Shown: positions 51,819 through 61,098 of the stretch, one piece after another
How the letters are laid out: each line of letters starts with the position of its first letter
Position numbering within the stretch: position 1 is the first letter of the stretch
NCBI GenBank assembly: GCA_965215535.1
Contig: OZ244063.1
Span: forward strand, 992,001-1,056,000
Length of the DNA: 64,000 nt
Direction of reading: 5' to 3'
Source of the DNA: Bin94 sp965215535
GTDB lineage: Bacteria > Gemmatimonadota > Gemmatimonadetes > Longimicrobiales > Gaopeijiaceae
Notes under the pieces: generated by a model
Seen by the model: only the letters and a program-made list of their open reading frames with translations
The model's database searches: none
What the model was told of the DNA's origin: nothing
Translations under genes and position numbers: made by a program

Positions 51819-52327
51819 CGGAATCCGCAGGTTGGGACGGGTGCCGGGTACAAGCCGTCAGGAACCGGGGGAATGCGGTCGAGGTAGACCGGTTGGCACC
51901 TGCCGCAGAGTATAGTCATTGGCGCGCGCTGACCACAGCGATGAGGCGAGACGCAGTGTTGGGTCCCGGAGCGATATGGGATGCCGCCCGGGGCGGGCTG
52001 CGGGCCGGGAATCCCGTACGGGGACAGTGATCCCGCACGGGGACAGTTGCAGGGCAGAATACTTGCGGCGCAACTGAGCCCGGTGTATCGTTGAGGCGTC
52101 ACCGTTGCAGGTGCCCATGTCGGGCTACCTGCCGAATACAACAGCCTATTTGTTCGTGATTGGTCCAGGGTAGCTCCCGGGGTCATTCATCGACCGATTT
52201 CGTGGGTAGCTCCCCGGATCGGCGGGTAAACAGGCAGGGCTTACTCGCAGCACCTGCGCGACGGTGACAATGGCCCGGCTCCATGTCCGGAAGTCGGGAC
52301 ACTGCCACACTTTGCATGGGAAATGCC
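51819..52327 (+). repeat. 509-base gap with short tandem and spaced direct repeats
   Basis: No gene is supported here. Two adjacent copies of ATCCCGYACGGGGACAGT occupy 52011-52028 and 52030-52047 (19-base period). Two copies of GGGTAGCTCCC lie at 52168-52178 and 52204-52214, 36 bases apart. GGGGACAG-type blocks are often seen near REP elements, but no transposase is present, so this may be debris. Confidence 0.6.
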
Positions 52328-52813
52328 ATGAACGTCGCCGTCGCACCCACCGCCATTGTCCTCGTCGTTGCGCTTGCCGCCTGCGACGCCACCCTTCCGG
52401 AGATCGAAGAGAGGCCGGAACTGCCCATTCCGGTTGTGGTCGTGCCCCATGTTGAGGGAGGGGGCGCGGTCTGGGGGGTTGAATCCGCCCGGCTGCACGA
52501 GATCGACGGATTTACCCTGCAGTTCCCCAACAACCGCTGGTACAGCAACGATCTCGAGTACCTTCGCGTGGTGCCCGCAGAGGGCGGCCTCGCGACCAGT
52601 CACACCTGGTTCGGGATTACCAACGAGGAGCTGTGCGAAGGCACGCCCGCATCCGACTCCTTGCGCGTGCAGGCGCACGTGTACTGGTGGGATTCTCTTG
52701 CCGACAAAAAACTGGTGCGGAACGGCCAATCGCTACCCTGGGATCTTCGCTGGCTGGGCGAACCGAGCGACTGGTCGGAGGAATCGGTCGCCTGGCATGC
52801 GATCTGCAATTGA
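52328..52813 (+). CDS. Predicted lipoprotein of unknown function
   Basis: 161 residues from ATG 52328 (ATG 52316 is possible). A signal ends in lipobox LAAC (Cys19). The mature protein is acidic with a Pro-rich start (PEIEERPELPIPVVVV) and a beta-rich, Trp-containing body (NNRWYSNDLEYLRVVPAEGG, HVYWWDSLADKK, WDLRWLGEPSDWSEESVAWHAICN). I recognise no domain. It sits alone on the plus strand beside a repeat-bearing gap, with no operon partner. Confidence 0.62.
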   Translation: MNVAVAPTAIVLVVALAACDATLPEIEERPELPIPVVVVPHVEGGGAVWGVESARLHEIDGFTLQFPNNRWYSNDLEYLRVVPAEGGLATSHTWFGITNEELCEGTPASDSLRVQAHVYWWDSLADKKLVRNGQSLPWDLRWLGEPSDWSEESVAWHAICN

Positions 52814-53112
52814 AGGAAGCACGCCTCGCCCGCTGAATGCTGAATGCGGATTCATGCCCGGAAGCACACCTGAGGCGACAAGGCCCCCGAGCGGATTCGT
52901 GAGTGAGTGAGGAAAACTTCGCGGAGTCGTCGATCGGCAACTGCCGGTGACGGTTTCCGCCTGCATACGTACTTGTTTTGCGGGAGTGGCGCGGCAATCC
53001 GGTTCCTTGGTCACGGCAGAGTTGATGGCCGTTGTGGATGAAACGCCGTACCGCTCCCGCAGTGTGTAGCTGTGTCCGATAGCTTCCGGCCCGCCTGGGC
53101 GCGAAGGTCGGA
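52814..53112. other. Gap without a recognisable gene
   Basis: 299 bases between the convergent lipoprotein gene and ftsB. I see a short tandem GCTGAAT near 52843 and no clear terminator or coding frame. Confidence 0.5.
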
Positions 53113-53412
53113 TCAGCGCGACACGGAATCGGGCTCTACGATCCGGTAGAGAGTCTCGCCGTCGCGGATGAAGCCGTAGCGTTCGCGGGCGATTCGTTCC
53201 AGCGTTTCGTCGTTGCTGTCGAGGGCGTGGATGCGGGCGTTGAGCGAATCGATGCTCTGATGGAGCTGGCGCATTTCGTCGCGACGCAGCTCCAGTTCAG
53301 CCTCGGCGCGGCGCAGATCGAAGAGCGAGTATTCGCCGCCCAGCAGAAGGAAGTAGAGGGCCACCGGAACGACGGCGACCAAAAGCAGGCGGATCAGAAG
53401 CGGGCTCTTCAT
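53113..53412 (-). CDS. ftsB: FtsB/DivIC-like septum formation initiator protein
   Basis: 99 residues: short cytoplasmic tail, one membrane helix (about 7-26), then a coiled coil (EAELELRRDEMRQLHQSIDSLNARIHALDS, read in parts) and the end motif ERIARERYGFIRDGETLYRIVE, which is the DivIC/FtsB hallmark. It acts with FtsL and FtsQ at the divisome. ATG at 53412 overlaps the eno TGA (ATGA); eno-ftsB pairing occurs in many Gram-negatives. Confidence 0.9.
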   Translation of the reverse strand: MKSPLLIRLLLVAVVPVALYFLLLGGEYSLFDLRRAEAELELRRDEMRQLHQSIDSLNARIHALDSNDETLERIARERYGFIRDGETLYRIVEPDSVSR

Positions 53413-54680
53413 GGAAGAATCGCCTCGCGGCCGCCGTAGCGCGCGCATTCGCCCAGGTCGTCCTCTATGCGCAGAAGCCGGTTGTACTTCGCAACCCGGT
53501 CGCTCCTGCTGGGGGCGCCCGCCTTGATCAGACCCGCTCCCGACGCCACCGCCAGATCGGCGATGAAGGCGTCTTCGGTTTCGCCGGAGCGGTGCGAGAC
53601 GATGGCCGCAAATCCGGCCTTGCGGGCGGCGGCAATCGCGTCCAGCGCCTCGGTCAGCGTTCCGATCTGATTGACCTTCACCAGGATCGCGTTGGCCGCG
53701 CCGGTCGCGATGCCCCGCTGCAGGCGCCCGGCGTTGGTGGCGAAGAGATCGTCGCCCACGATCCGGCACCGCCCGCCAACCCTCCGGGTCAGCGCCGTCC
53801 ACCCATCCCAATCGTCCTCGTCCAGCGGATCCTCCAGGCTGACCAGGGGGAAGCTGTCGATCATCGATTCCCAGAAGGCGATCATTTCGTCGGTGGCGAG
53901 CTCCTGGCGGGGAGAACCGAAGGTATAGGAATGACCGTCGTGCAGCTCGGAGGCGGCGGCATCGATGGCGAGCGCCAGATCTTCGCCGGGGCGGTAACCG
54001 GCCGCATCGATGGCCTGAACGACGAGTTCGGCAGCTTCGCGGTCGGAACCCAGATCGGGAGCGAATCCACCTTCGTCGCCCACTGCGGTGCTCCGTCCCT
54101 CAGCGCTCAACAGGGCCCGCAACGCATGAAAGACCTCGGTGGCCATGCGCAATCCCTCGGCGAAGGTGGCGGCCCCGGAGGGCAGCACCATGAACTCCTG
54201 AATATCCACATTGTTCGAGGCATGAGCGCCGCCATTCACGATGTTCATCATGGGAACGGGAAGCAGGGTGGCCGTTTCGCCCCCCAGATGCCGGTAGAGG
54301 GGGAGCTCTGCCCGGGCCGCAGCCGCACGCGCCACCGCCAGCGAGACCGCAAGAATTGCATTGGCGCCCAGCCGCGACCGATTCGGGGTCCCATCGAGGG
54401 CAACGAGGAGCTGGTCCAGTTCGCGCTGCGCATCGGGGTCGTGGCCCCGCACGGCGTCGCGGATCTCGGTCTCTACGTGGGCCACCGCGCGACGGACGCC
54501 CCGGCCCAGGTAGCGCTCCGGATCGCCATCGCGCAGCTCCACCGCCTCGTGACGGCCGGTCGAAGCTCCGCTCGGCACCGACGCCCGGCCCCGGATTCCG
54601 GTATCGAGCACCACCTCGGCCTCGACGGTGGGATTGCCCCGCGAATCCAGGATCTCGCGGCCGCGCACATCAGCAATCAT
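53409..54680 (-). CDS. eno: Enolase
   Basis: Interconverts 2-phosphoglycerate and phosphoenolpyruvate. 423 residues. RGREILDSRGNPTVEAEV, PSGASTGRHEAVELRDGD, NIVNGGAHASNN, GDEGGFAPDL, the metal ligands in ALAIDAAASE, LEDPLDEDDWDGW and GDDLFATN, then ILVKVNQIGTLTEAL and SHRSGETEDAFIADLAV. Complete. ATG at 54680 overlaps plsC by 11 bases with a strong GGAGG upstream. Confidence 0.96.
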   Translation of the reverse strand: MIADVRGREILDSRGNPTVEAEVVLDTGIRGRASVPSGASTGRHEAVELRDGDPERYLGRGVRRAVAHVETEIRDAVRGHDPDAQRELDQLLVALDGTPNRSRLGANAILAVSLAVARAAAARAELPLYRHLGGETATLLPVPMMNIVNGGAHASNNVDIQEFMVLPSGAATFAEGLRMATEVFHALRALLSAEGRSTAVGDEGGFAPDLGSDREAAELVVQAIDAAGYRPGEDLALAIDAAASELHDGHSYTFGSPRQELATDEMIAFWESMIDSFPLVSLEDPLDEDDWDGWTALTRRVGGRCRIVGDDLFATNAGRLQRGIATGAANAILVKVNQIGTLTEALDAIAAARKAGFAAIVSHRSGETEDAFIADLAVASGAGLIKAGAPSRSDRVAKYNRLLRIEDDLGECARYGGREAILP

Positions 54681-55401
54681 CCTCTGCCTCCTCCTTGAGC
54701 CTCCTGGCCACCTCTTCGCGGCACCGACGCGAGAGAGCATCGCGATCGGCGAGTGTCAGTCCCCGGGTCGCAATCGGTTTCCCGACGCTGATCGTGGCGC
54801 GGCCCGGTTCGATTTCCCAGCTTCCCTTCTTCATGATGCGGCCCGTGCCCCGGATCGCAACCGGAATGATCGGCACCTGCGATCGGATTGCAATGACGAA
54901 GGCACCCTTCTTGAAACGGCCCAGTCTGCCATCGGGCGAGCGCGTTCCCTCGGGAAAGATGACGATTGTGCGGCCTTCGCGCAGCAACCGGTCGGCCCGT
55001 TCGAGCGAGGCGACCGCGGCCTGGCGGTCGGAGCGGTCGATGGCGATGTGTCCCACCTTCTGCCAGACCATGCCCACCAGGGGGATGCTCGAGATCTCCT
55101 TCTTGCCGATAAAGACAAAGGAGTGATCGAGCGCCGCGCTCAGGGCAAAGATGTCGAACCAGCTTCGGTGATTGGCGACCAGAATGCTTCCCCCCGGCGG
55201 GTGCAGGCGTTCGCCGTTGCGCACCACCACCTCGACACCCGAGCCGCGAATCACAAGGCGTCCCCACTCGCCGGTAAAGTGGTTGGCGAGACGGCGAAAG
55301 CGGCCGGGCATCAGGTAGGGATAGAGAAAGACTCGACCGCCGGTGAAGAGGGTGGCGGCCACCATCTTCGTGTAGATCCAGCCAATGCGGACTATGCGCA
55401 C
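54670..55401 (-). CDS. plsC: 1-acyl-sn-glycerol-3-phosphate acyltransferase
   Basis: Inner-membrane acyltransferase making phosphatidate. 243 residues with motif I NH78RSWFD83 and motif III FPEGTRS (EGTR 151-154), plus VPIIPVAIRG. An N-terminal hydrophobic segment (about 8-28) anchors it. GTG at 55401 has AGGAG ten bases upstream and overlaps thiL by 10 bases. Its product feeds cdsA, elsewhere in the window. Confidence 0.93.
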   Translation of the reverse strand: MRIVRIGWIYTKMVAATLFTGGRVFLYPYLMPGRFRRLANHFTGEWGRLVIRGSGVEVVVRNGERLHPPGGSILVANHRSWFDIFALSAALDHSFVFIGKKEISSIPLVGMVWQKVGHIAIDRSDRQAAVASLERADRLLREGRTIVIFPEGTRSPDGRLGRFKKGAFVIAIRSQVPIIPVAIRGTGRIMKKGSWEIEPGRATISVGKPIATRGLTLADRDALSRRCREEVARRLKEEAEDDC

Positions 55402-56342
55402 CCCGGGAGATCTCCTGAGGCGGCAAAGTGATCGTATCCGCATGTGGGTGCCGGTGTGCGCTCCCCGTTCAGCTTCTGCAGAATCACGCCCTCGCCTTTC
55501 TCTACCGTGCCAATCCTGGTCAGCGGCACGTCCAGCGCGCGCCCGAGCTCTGCGAGGCGGTCGGTTGCGGTGGGAGGAGCCGTGAAGAGCAATTCGTAAT
55601 CTTCGCCCCCCGCAAGAGCGCCCCTCAAGTCTCCGGCGGCGGCGTCCAGGGGAAGATGTTCGGACTCGAGAACGAGAGCGGTGCCGGAGCTGCGCGCCAG
55701 GTGGGCCGCATCGCGCGCGAGCCCGTCGGAAAGATCGATGGCGGAGGTCGCAAGCCCCGGCTTCGCCAGAGCCATTCCCAATCCAGTGCGGTCGGGGGGG
55801 CGCACGAAGCGGCGACGCGCTCCGGCCGGGGGCCCACTGCCCGCCGACCAGGCCGCCACAGCCGCCCGGGCCCCACCCAGGCTGCCCGAGACCCAGAGCG
55901 CATCGCCCGGCATCGCGCCGGACCTGGTCAGGGGTGTCTGCGTTCGTCCGACGACCACCACATCGATCATGACCGGCCCTGGCGAGCGGCTCAGATCGCC
56001 TCCTGCAATTGCCGCGCCCACACGATCGCCGGCATCGCGGATTCCCCGCTGCAGCGCCTCGCACTGCGGCGAATCGTTGGGCACCGCCAGCGAAACCAGG
56101 AGCGCCACAGGCTCGGCTCCCATCGCGGCCAGATCGCTCAGGGCGGCCGCGGCGGCCCGGAACCCCGCCTCTTCGGGGGCGATCCAGTCGAAGCGGAAGT
56201 GGACCTCTTCGACCGAGAGGTCGGTCGCCAGAACCCATCCGCCCCGCAGCACCGCGCCATCGTCGCCCGGGCCCAGGAGCACCGAACGATGTCCGCGCCA
56301 ACCGGTGGCGATCAGGCGTTCCAGGAGGCACGCTTCGTTCAT
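55392..56342 (-). CDS. thiL: Thiamine-monophosphate kinase
   Basis: Phosphorylates thiamine monophosphate to the diphosphate cofactor. 316 residues. GPGDDGAVL at the N-terminus (metal and phosphate site), TDLSVEEVHFRFDW, ALSDLAAMGAEP, IAGGDLSRSPG, DLSDGLARDAAHLA and AGGEDYELLF cover the AIR-synthase-like fold. Overlaps plsC, 74 bases after nnr; no clear promoter in that gap. Confidence 0.94.
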   Translation of the reverse strand: MNEACLLERLIATGWRGHRSVLLGPGDDGAVLRGGWVLATDLSVEEVHFRFDWIAPEEAGFRAAAAALSDLAAMGAEPVALLVSLAVPNDSPQCEALQRGIRDAGDRVGAAIAGGDLSRSPGPVMIDVVVVGRTQTPLTRSGAMPGDALWVSGSLGGARAAVAAWSAGSGPPAGARRRFVRPPDRTGLGMALAKPGLATSAIDLSDGLARDAAHLARSSGTALVLESEHLPLDAAAGDLRGALAGGEDYELLFTAPPTATDRLAELGRALDVPLTRIGTVEKGEGVILQKLNGERTPAPTCGYDHFAASGDLPGCA

Positions 56343-56416
56343 GGGCGGCCGAATGCCGAGGCAGAGTTCGGCAAAGCGCAGAGGGGCATGGCCATGGGGA
56401 CGGGTGCGCGGGGTGG

Positions 56417-57994
56417 CTACCGCGGCGGCGCCTGATCGAGGGTCACGAAGGGGAAGGGCAGAGTAGTGACGGGGACAGGGGTGGCGAGCGCGGGCGGGAG
56501 TCCGGCGATGAGGTCGGAGGGCATGAGCGAGGCACCGAGCCCGGCCTCTGCGGCGGCGCGGCCGGTGGTGTGAAGCGCCAGACCGCAGGCACGATGCGCA
56601 TCGACCCCCTGGGCGAGGAAGGCTCCGACCGCACCGGTCAGAATGTCGCCCATTCCCGCGACGGCCAGATCCGAGGCCGCCTCGGTGGCGCTGATCAGGA
56701 GGCCGCCCCCCGGATCGGCGACGAGCGAGGGCGTTCCCTTAAGAAGAACGACGACCCCGCAGGTGCGGGCAAGGTTCGTGGCTGCCCCGACCCGGTCTTC
56801 CTCGACCTGCGCGACCGAAGTTGCCATGAGGCTGGCCATCTCGCCCGGATGCGGCGTGAGGACAATGCGATCGTCGGCGGGAAGCGTGCGGCAGTCGTCC
56901 CGGGCGATCAGCGAGAGGGCGTCGGCATCGAGGACAAGGGGACGATCCTCGCGGGCTTCGAGGACTGTCCGAATCTGCCGGGCCGCCGCCGCATCGGTGC
57001 CGAGGCCGGGCCCCACCGCGATCGCCCGGCCGGCCCGCACCGCAATCCTGAGGGCGTCGGAGTCGGAGGCGTCGACGTGGATCAGCTCGGGGATCTCGCC
57101 GAGGAGATCGCGCGCTGCATCTCCGGCGCAGAGCCGCACCAGACCCGCCCCGCAGCGAAAGGCCGCCCGCGCCGCCAGAATGGCCGCTCCGGGCATGGCC
57201 GAGCCGGCCACCAGGGTGAGTGCTCCGACCGCATTCTTGTGGGTCGCCGGCGGTCGGCGCGGCAGATGACGAGAGGCCCAGGCGGGGGTGGCCAGACGTG
57301 CCCACCCGGACTCGTCTGCGGCGGGGGGCGGAAATCCGATCTCGACCGCCACGATCCGCCCGGCAAGGGTGCGGCCCGGGCCGAGGAGGGTGCCCAGTTT
57401 GGGCCAGCCGAAGGCCACGGTGAGGTCGGCCCGGATCGCGGCGCCCTCCACCCGGCCGCTGTCGCCATCCACGCCCGAGGGCGCATCCATGGCCACAATC
57501 GGAACCCCGAGAGCATTGGCTTCGGCGATGGCCGCCGCGAAGGGGGGACGGGGAGCGCCACGAATCCCGGTTCCGAGCAACCCATCAACGAGCACTCCGA
57601 TCGCATGGATGCCGCGTTCGTGCAGGGTGGCGGCCAGATCGCCGGGCTCCTGCCAGCGAACGAGAGGCGGCTCCCAGCCATGCAAAGGGGACGAGGGCGC
57701 GTCCCGATCGCCCACAATCAGTCCCACCGCGCTCCGGCCCCATGAGATGAGCGAGCGCAGGCACACCAGGGCATCGCCCCCATTGTTGCCCGGCCCCACA
57801 AGAGCCAGAACCGGCCCCTCGGGGTAGAGATGGTGGATGAGCTGGGCCGCCTGCCGCCCCGCATTCTCCATGAGGACGGACCCGGGCACGCCACGGTGCT
57901 CAATTGCGACCCGGTCCTGCAGAGCAGCCTGGGTCGCGGTGGGCGCGAGGCACCCGAGGGCACCAGGGAGCATCCCCGGGCCGTCCGGTGTCAT
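56417..57994 (-). CDS. nnr: Bifunctional NAD(P)H-hydrate epimerase / ADP-dependent dehydratase
   Basis: Repairs hydrated NADH and NADPH. 525 residues: an N-terminal epimerase (about 20-220, with VLMENAGRQAAQ, GPGNNGGDALV, and LVDGLLGTG) and a C-terminal ribokinase-like dehydratase (from about 240, HKNAVGALTLVAGSAMPGAAILAARAAFRCGAGLV, KGTPSLVADP, AVAGMGDILTGAVGAFLAQG). ATG at 57994 is five bases past the zinc-ribbon stop, so the two are probably co-translated. Confidence 0.93.
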   Translation of the reverse strand: MTPDGPGMLPGALGCLAPTATQAALQDRVAIEHRGVPGSVLMENAGRQAAQLIHHLYPEGPVLALVGPGNNGGDALVCLRSLISWGRSAVGLIVGDRDAPSSPLHGWEPPLVRWQEPGDLAATLHERGIHAIGVLVDGLLGTGIRGAPRPPFAAAIAEANALGVPIVAMDAPSGVDGDSGRVEGAAIRADLTVAFGWPKLGTLLGPGRTLAGRIVAVEIGFPPPAADESGWARLATPAWASRHLPRRPPATHKNAVGALTLVAGSAMPGAAILAARAAFRCGAGLVRLCAGDAARDLLGEIPELIHVDASDSDALRIAVRAGRAIAVGPGLGTDAAAARQIRTVLEAREDRPLVLDADALSLIARDDCRTLPADDRIVLTPHPGEMASLMATSVAQVEEDRVGAATNLARTCGVVVLLKGTPSLVADPGGGLLISATEAASDLAVAGMGDILTGAVGAFLAQGVDAHRACGLALHTTGRAAAEAGLGASLMPSDLIAGLPPALATPVPVTTLPFPFVTLDQAPPR

Positions 57995-57998
57995 CCCG

Positions 57999-58193
57999 CT
58001 ACTTGAAACTCTGGCCGATCGACCGACCGAAGGTGATCTCGCCGTTGTCGATTCGGATGTTGAAACCGCAGTCGGGATTCGAACAGACCCAGGCCTTGTA
58101 GCGAATCGGAGCTCCATCGCGGCCGTAGTCGGACATGGGCAGCAGGACTCCGCCGCCACATTTTTGGCAAACCGGAAATCCGTCCTTCTCCAT
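57999..58193 (-). CDS. Small zinc-ribbon protein
   Basis: 64 residues with four zinc-ligand cysteines in CQKCGG and CSNPDCGF, a single zinc ribbon. The C-terminal part has FNIRIDNGEITFGRSIGQSFK. It resembles the isolated C4 zinc-finger domain seen in topoisomerase I C-termini, but there is no helicase or topoisomerase domain. Function unknown. ATG at 58193 is preferred over GTG 58205 by ordinary start preference; neither has a strong SD. It precedes nnr directly. Confidence 0.75.
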   Translation of the reverse strand: MEKDGFPVCQKCGGGVLLPMSDYGRDGAPIRYKAWVCSNPDCGFNIRIDNGEITFGRSIGQSFK

Positions 58194-58526
58194 TGCGTCT
58201 GTCACTGTGCTTTGTATCTGTTGCTGTGATTATCTTGCGAGGCTGTCGCCTATCGCGCTTCCAGTCCCCTACTGATATGCAATACATGAACGATCTTCAA
58301 CCGGTCACGGACGATCCGGCTTCCGTAGAGGGTGGGTTGACAGGGTGTAGCGACAGATGGAGAGAAAATACAGGATCTGTCAGGGTACAGCAGAGAGGAA
58401 TATGCTGTCTCCATGCGGATGGAGCTGTGGTGCGGACATCGTTCATGGCGACACCGGGTCGCCGGTGTGGATATGGATACAATGGTATGAAATTTTCTGC
58501 GGGATGTCCAGCGCAAGGGGAATGAT
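58194..58526 (-). promoter_or_regulatory. Promoter of the zinc-ribbon/nnr pair and a hairpin after glyA
   Basis: The gap holds TTGAAG (58295-58300) with TATCAG (58272-58277) at 17 bases on the minus strand, a fair promoter for the zinc-ribbon gene with a leader of about 70 bases. A perfect 7-pair hairpin (ACACCGG/CCGGTGT, 58451-58468, 4-base loop) follows glyA, without a T tract. The region is visibly less GC-rich than its neighbours; no coding frame is convincing. Confidence 0.5.
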
Positions 58527-59789
58527 TCAGGCGGGAGACGCAGCCTCGGCGGTCGCCGCAAAGAGGGGAAAGCTCCTGCAGAGATCGGTTACCCGGTGGC
58601 CGATGGTTTCGATCAGGGTGTCGTTCTGCGGCTGTTCGAGAATATCGGCGATCCACCCGCCGATCTGTCGCATCTCGGCCGTTCCCATGCCCCGGGTGGT
58701 CAGGGCCGGCGTTCCGATCCGCAATCCCGAGGTGACAAAGGGCGACCGGGTTTCGCCCGGCACCGTATTCTTGTTAACCGTGATGCCCGCGCGCTCCAGC
58801 GCCTGCTCGGCGTCCTTGCCGGTCAGATCGCGGTCGCGGAGATCCACCAGGAGAAGGTGGTTGTCGGTACCGCCCGAAACCAGCTTCAATCCGCGCTCGA
58901 GAAGCGTGTCGGCCAGGGTGCGGGCATTCTCCACGACCGCGCGCCCATAGTCCCCGAAGGCGGGCGAGAGCGCTTCGCCCAGTGCGACCGCCTTGGCCGC
59001 GATGATGTGCATGAGCGGGCCTCCCTGGGTGAAGGGGAAGACCATGCGATCGACGAGGGCGCTGTGTTCGGCGCGGCAGAGGATGAGGCCGCCCCGGGGG
59101 CCGCGTAGCGTCTTGTGCGTGGTGGTGGTGACGATGTTGGCATGGGGAATGGGGGATGGGTGAATGCCCGCCGCCACCAGGCCCGCGATATGCGCCATAT
59201 CGACGACGTGTACGGCGTCGGCCTCCCGTGCGATCTCGCCGAAGGTGGCAAAATCGAGGGTGCGCGGATAGGCCGATGCGCCGGTGACGATGAGTTTGGG
59301 GCGGGTGCGGCGAACGGTGTCGCGCACGAGGTCGAAATCGACGAGGCCATCGGAGGTGCGCACCCCGTAGGAGGCCGCGCGAAAGATGCGTCCGCTGAAG
59401 TTGGCCGGCGAGCCATGGGTGAGGTGGCCGCCGTGGCTGAGATCCATGCCGACGATCGCGTCGCCCGGTCTGAGAAAGCCGAAGAAGGTCGCCATGTTGG
59501 CCTGGGCGCCGGAGTGGGGCTGGACATTGGCGTGGTCCGCGGCGAAGAGGCGCATGGCGCGCGTGCGGGCCAGCTCCTCGACCGCATCGACGAATTCGCA
59601 CCCGGCGTAGTAGCGCCGTCCGGGAACGCCCTCGGCGTATTTGTGGGTGAGGACGGTGCCCGCAGTCTCGCGGACTGCCTCCGAAACGAAGTTTTCGCTT
59701 GCAATCATCTCAAGCTGACCAAGCTGGCGGGCCTCCTCGCCGAGAACGGCGCGGTGAACCCGGGGGTCGGCCTTCTCCAGATGAGTCAT
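58527..59789 (-). CDS. glyA: Serine hydroxymethyltransferase
   Basis: PLP enzyme moving a one-carbon unit between serine and tetrahydrofolate. 420 residues with EMIASENFVS, the Y/AEG VPGRRYYAG region, HVVDMAHIAGLVAAG and the PLP lysine K226 in TTTTHKTLRGPRGG. Complete. GGAG lies seven bases before ATG 59789. Last gene of the thiolase-to-glyA run. Confidence 0.96.
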   Translation of the reverse strand: MTHLEKADPRVHRAVLGEEARQLGQLEMIASENFVSEAVRETAGTVLTHKYAEGVPGRRYYAGCEFVDAVEELARTRAMRLFAADHANVQPHSGAQANMATFFGFLRPGDAIVGMDLSHGGHLTHGSPANFSGRIFRAASYGVRTSDGLVDFDLVRDTVRRTRPKLIVTGASAYPRTLDFATFGEIAREADAVHVVDMAHIAGLVAAGIHPSPIPHANIVTTTTHKTLRGPRGGLILCRAEHSALVDRMVFPFTQGGPLMHIIAAKAVALGEALSPAFGDYGRAVVENARTLADTLLERGLKLVSGGTDNHLLLVDLRDRDLTGKDAEQALERAGITVNKNTVPGETRSPFVTSGLRIGTPALTTRGMGTAEMRQIGGWIADILEQPQNDTLIETIGHRVTDLCRSFPLFAATAEAASPA

Positions 59790-59853
59790 CGTGCTTCTCC
59801 ATCGGTGTCCTGCAGGGGAAGGACAGAGGTGGGGATCGGCTGCATCTTCACGG

Positions 59854-61095
59854 TCAGGGGGCGAGAGAGCGCCCGATCGTCATTCTGAGAGTTTCGCTGG
59901 TTCCCTGATACAGCTCGGTCGCCTTGGCATCGCGCATGAGCCGCTCGACCGGGTATTCGCGCATGAAGCCGTAGCCGCCGAAGATGCGCACGGCCTCTTC
60001 GGTCGTCTCCATGGCCGTTTCGCTTGCAACCAGCTTGGCCATCGCGGCCTGCGCGGCCAGGGAGGGGGCCGGGTCGGTGTCCGGCTCGGAAGATGGATGC
60101 AGGATGGGCGGACCAGTAAGGGGGGCGTCTTCGTGAAGCTGGTCGCCGCGCTCGCTCTGCCAGATGCGCGCACTTTCGCCCACCAGCGCCCGGGCGGCGG
60201 CGATGCGCGCAGCCATGGTGGCAATCCGGCCACGAATCGCGCCGAATTGGGCGATGGGGCGGCCGAACTGATGGCGTTCACGGGCATGGCGAATCGTATG
60301 GGCGAGCGCGGCGGCGGCAATTCCCACGGCCTGGGCTCCGACCCCGATGCGTCCCGAATCGAGGGCGTCCCGGGCATAGTGCAGTCCGCCCGAGGGATCG
60401 CCGATCAGGGCATCCGCACCGACGCGCAGGTCATCCAGATGCACCTCGATCATCTCTGCTGCACAGAGCCCCATGGTGCGCGCACGCGAACCCGTGCGGT
60501 AGCCCGGCGCCGCGGTCTCGACCAGGAAGGCGCCAAGGCGGCTCCGGCCCCGATCGTCTTCGCCTGTCTTCGCAAAGACAAGCATGAGATCGGCGCGGCC
60601 CCCATTCATGACCCACTTCCTGCGTCCCGAGAGAATCCAGTCCTCGCCGGCGGGGCGCGCCACAAGGGTGGCCGCTGCGGGATCGTCCCCGGCCCCGGTT
60701 TCGGGAAGAGAGAGCCCGGCCAGACATTCGCCCGCCGCCAGCGGGGGCAGCCAGCGCGACCTCTGCTCTTCGCTGCCATGGCGGAGCAGCAGGTCGGGAA
60801 CGGGCCCATTCTGGATCGCCACGGCGAGGGCCAGAGAGGCATCGGCGCGGGCCAGCTCCTCGAGAACCCCAACCACGGCGGTAAAGGGCAATCCCAGTCC
60901 CCCATGGCGCTCCGGGGTGAGCATGCCCATGAATCCCAGCTCCGCAAGGGTGGCGATCGCTTCGGGCGGCCACGATCCTTCGCGGTCCCGGAGGGCAGCG
61001 TGCGGGGCGATCTCCCGGCGGGCGACGGCGCGCGCAAGGTCGCGGACCAGAAGCTCCTCGGAAGGGGCTGTCGTCTCGATGGCGGTGGCAGACAC
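59854..61095 (-). CDS. Acyl-CoA dehydrogenase (Gln at the catalytic-base position)
   Basis: FAD enzyme of beta-oxidation type, 413 residues, short-chain/butyryl-like. LSLPETGAGDD, RKWVMNGGRADLMLVFA, the SCAD-type LDSGRIGVGAQAVGIA helix, RHQFGRPIAQFGAI, FGGYGFMREYPVERLMRDAK are all present. The catalytic base in SCAD and MCAD is the Glu of YEGT; here the codon is CAG and the motif reads LYQGTSE (Q397). The alternative Glu used by isovaleryl-type enzymes (LDxER) is also absent. An insertion near 305-340 is unusual. It may be inactive, have another base, or hold a base error. Three bases after hbd. Confidence 0.88.
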   Translation of the reverse strand: MSATAIETTAPSEELLVRDLARAVARREIAPHAALRDREGSWPPEAIATLAELGFMGMLTPERHGGLGLPFTAVVGVLEELARADASLALAVAIQNGPVPDLLLRHGSEEQRSRWLPPLAAGECLAGLSLPETGAGDDPAAATLVARPAGEDWILSGRRKWVMNGGRADLMLVFAKTGEDDRGRSRLGAFLVETAAPGYRTGSRARTMGLCAAEMIEVHLDDLRVGADALIGDPSGGLHYARDALDSGRIGVGAQAVGIAAAALAHTIRHARERHQFGRPIAQFGAIRGRIATMAARIAAARALVGESARIWQSERGDQLHEDAPLTGPPILHPSSEPDTDPAPSLAAQAAMAKLVASETAMETTEEAVRIFGGYGFMREYPVERLMRDAKATELYQGTSETLRMTIGRSLAP

Positions 61096-61098
61096 CGC

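Noticed and set aside
52011..52214. CRISPR-like repeats
   Set aside because: Only two copies of each repeat, unequal spacing, and no cas genes.
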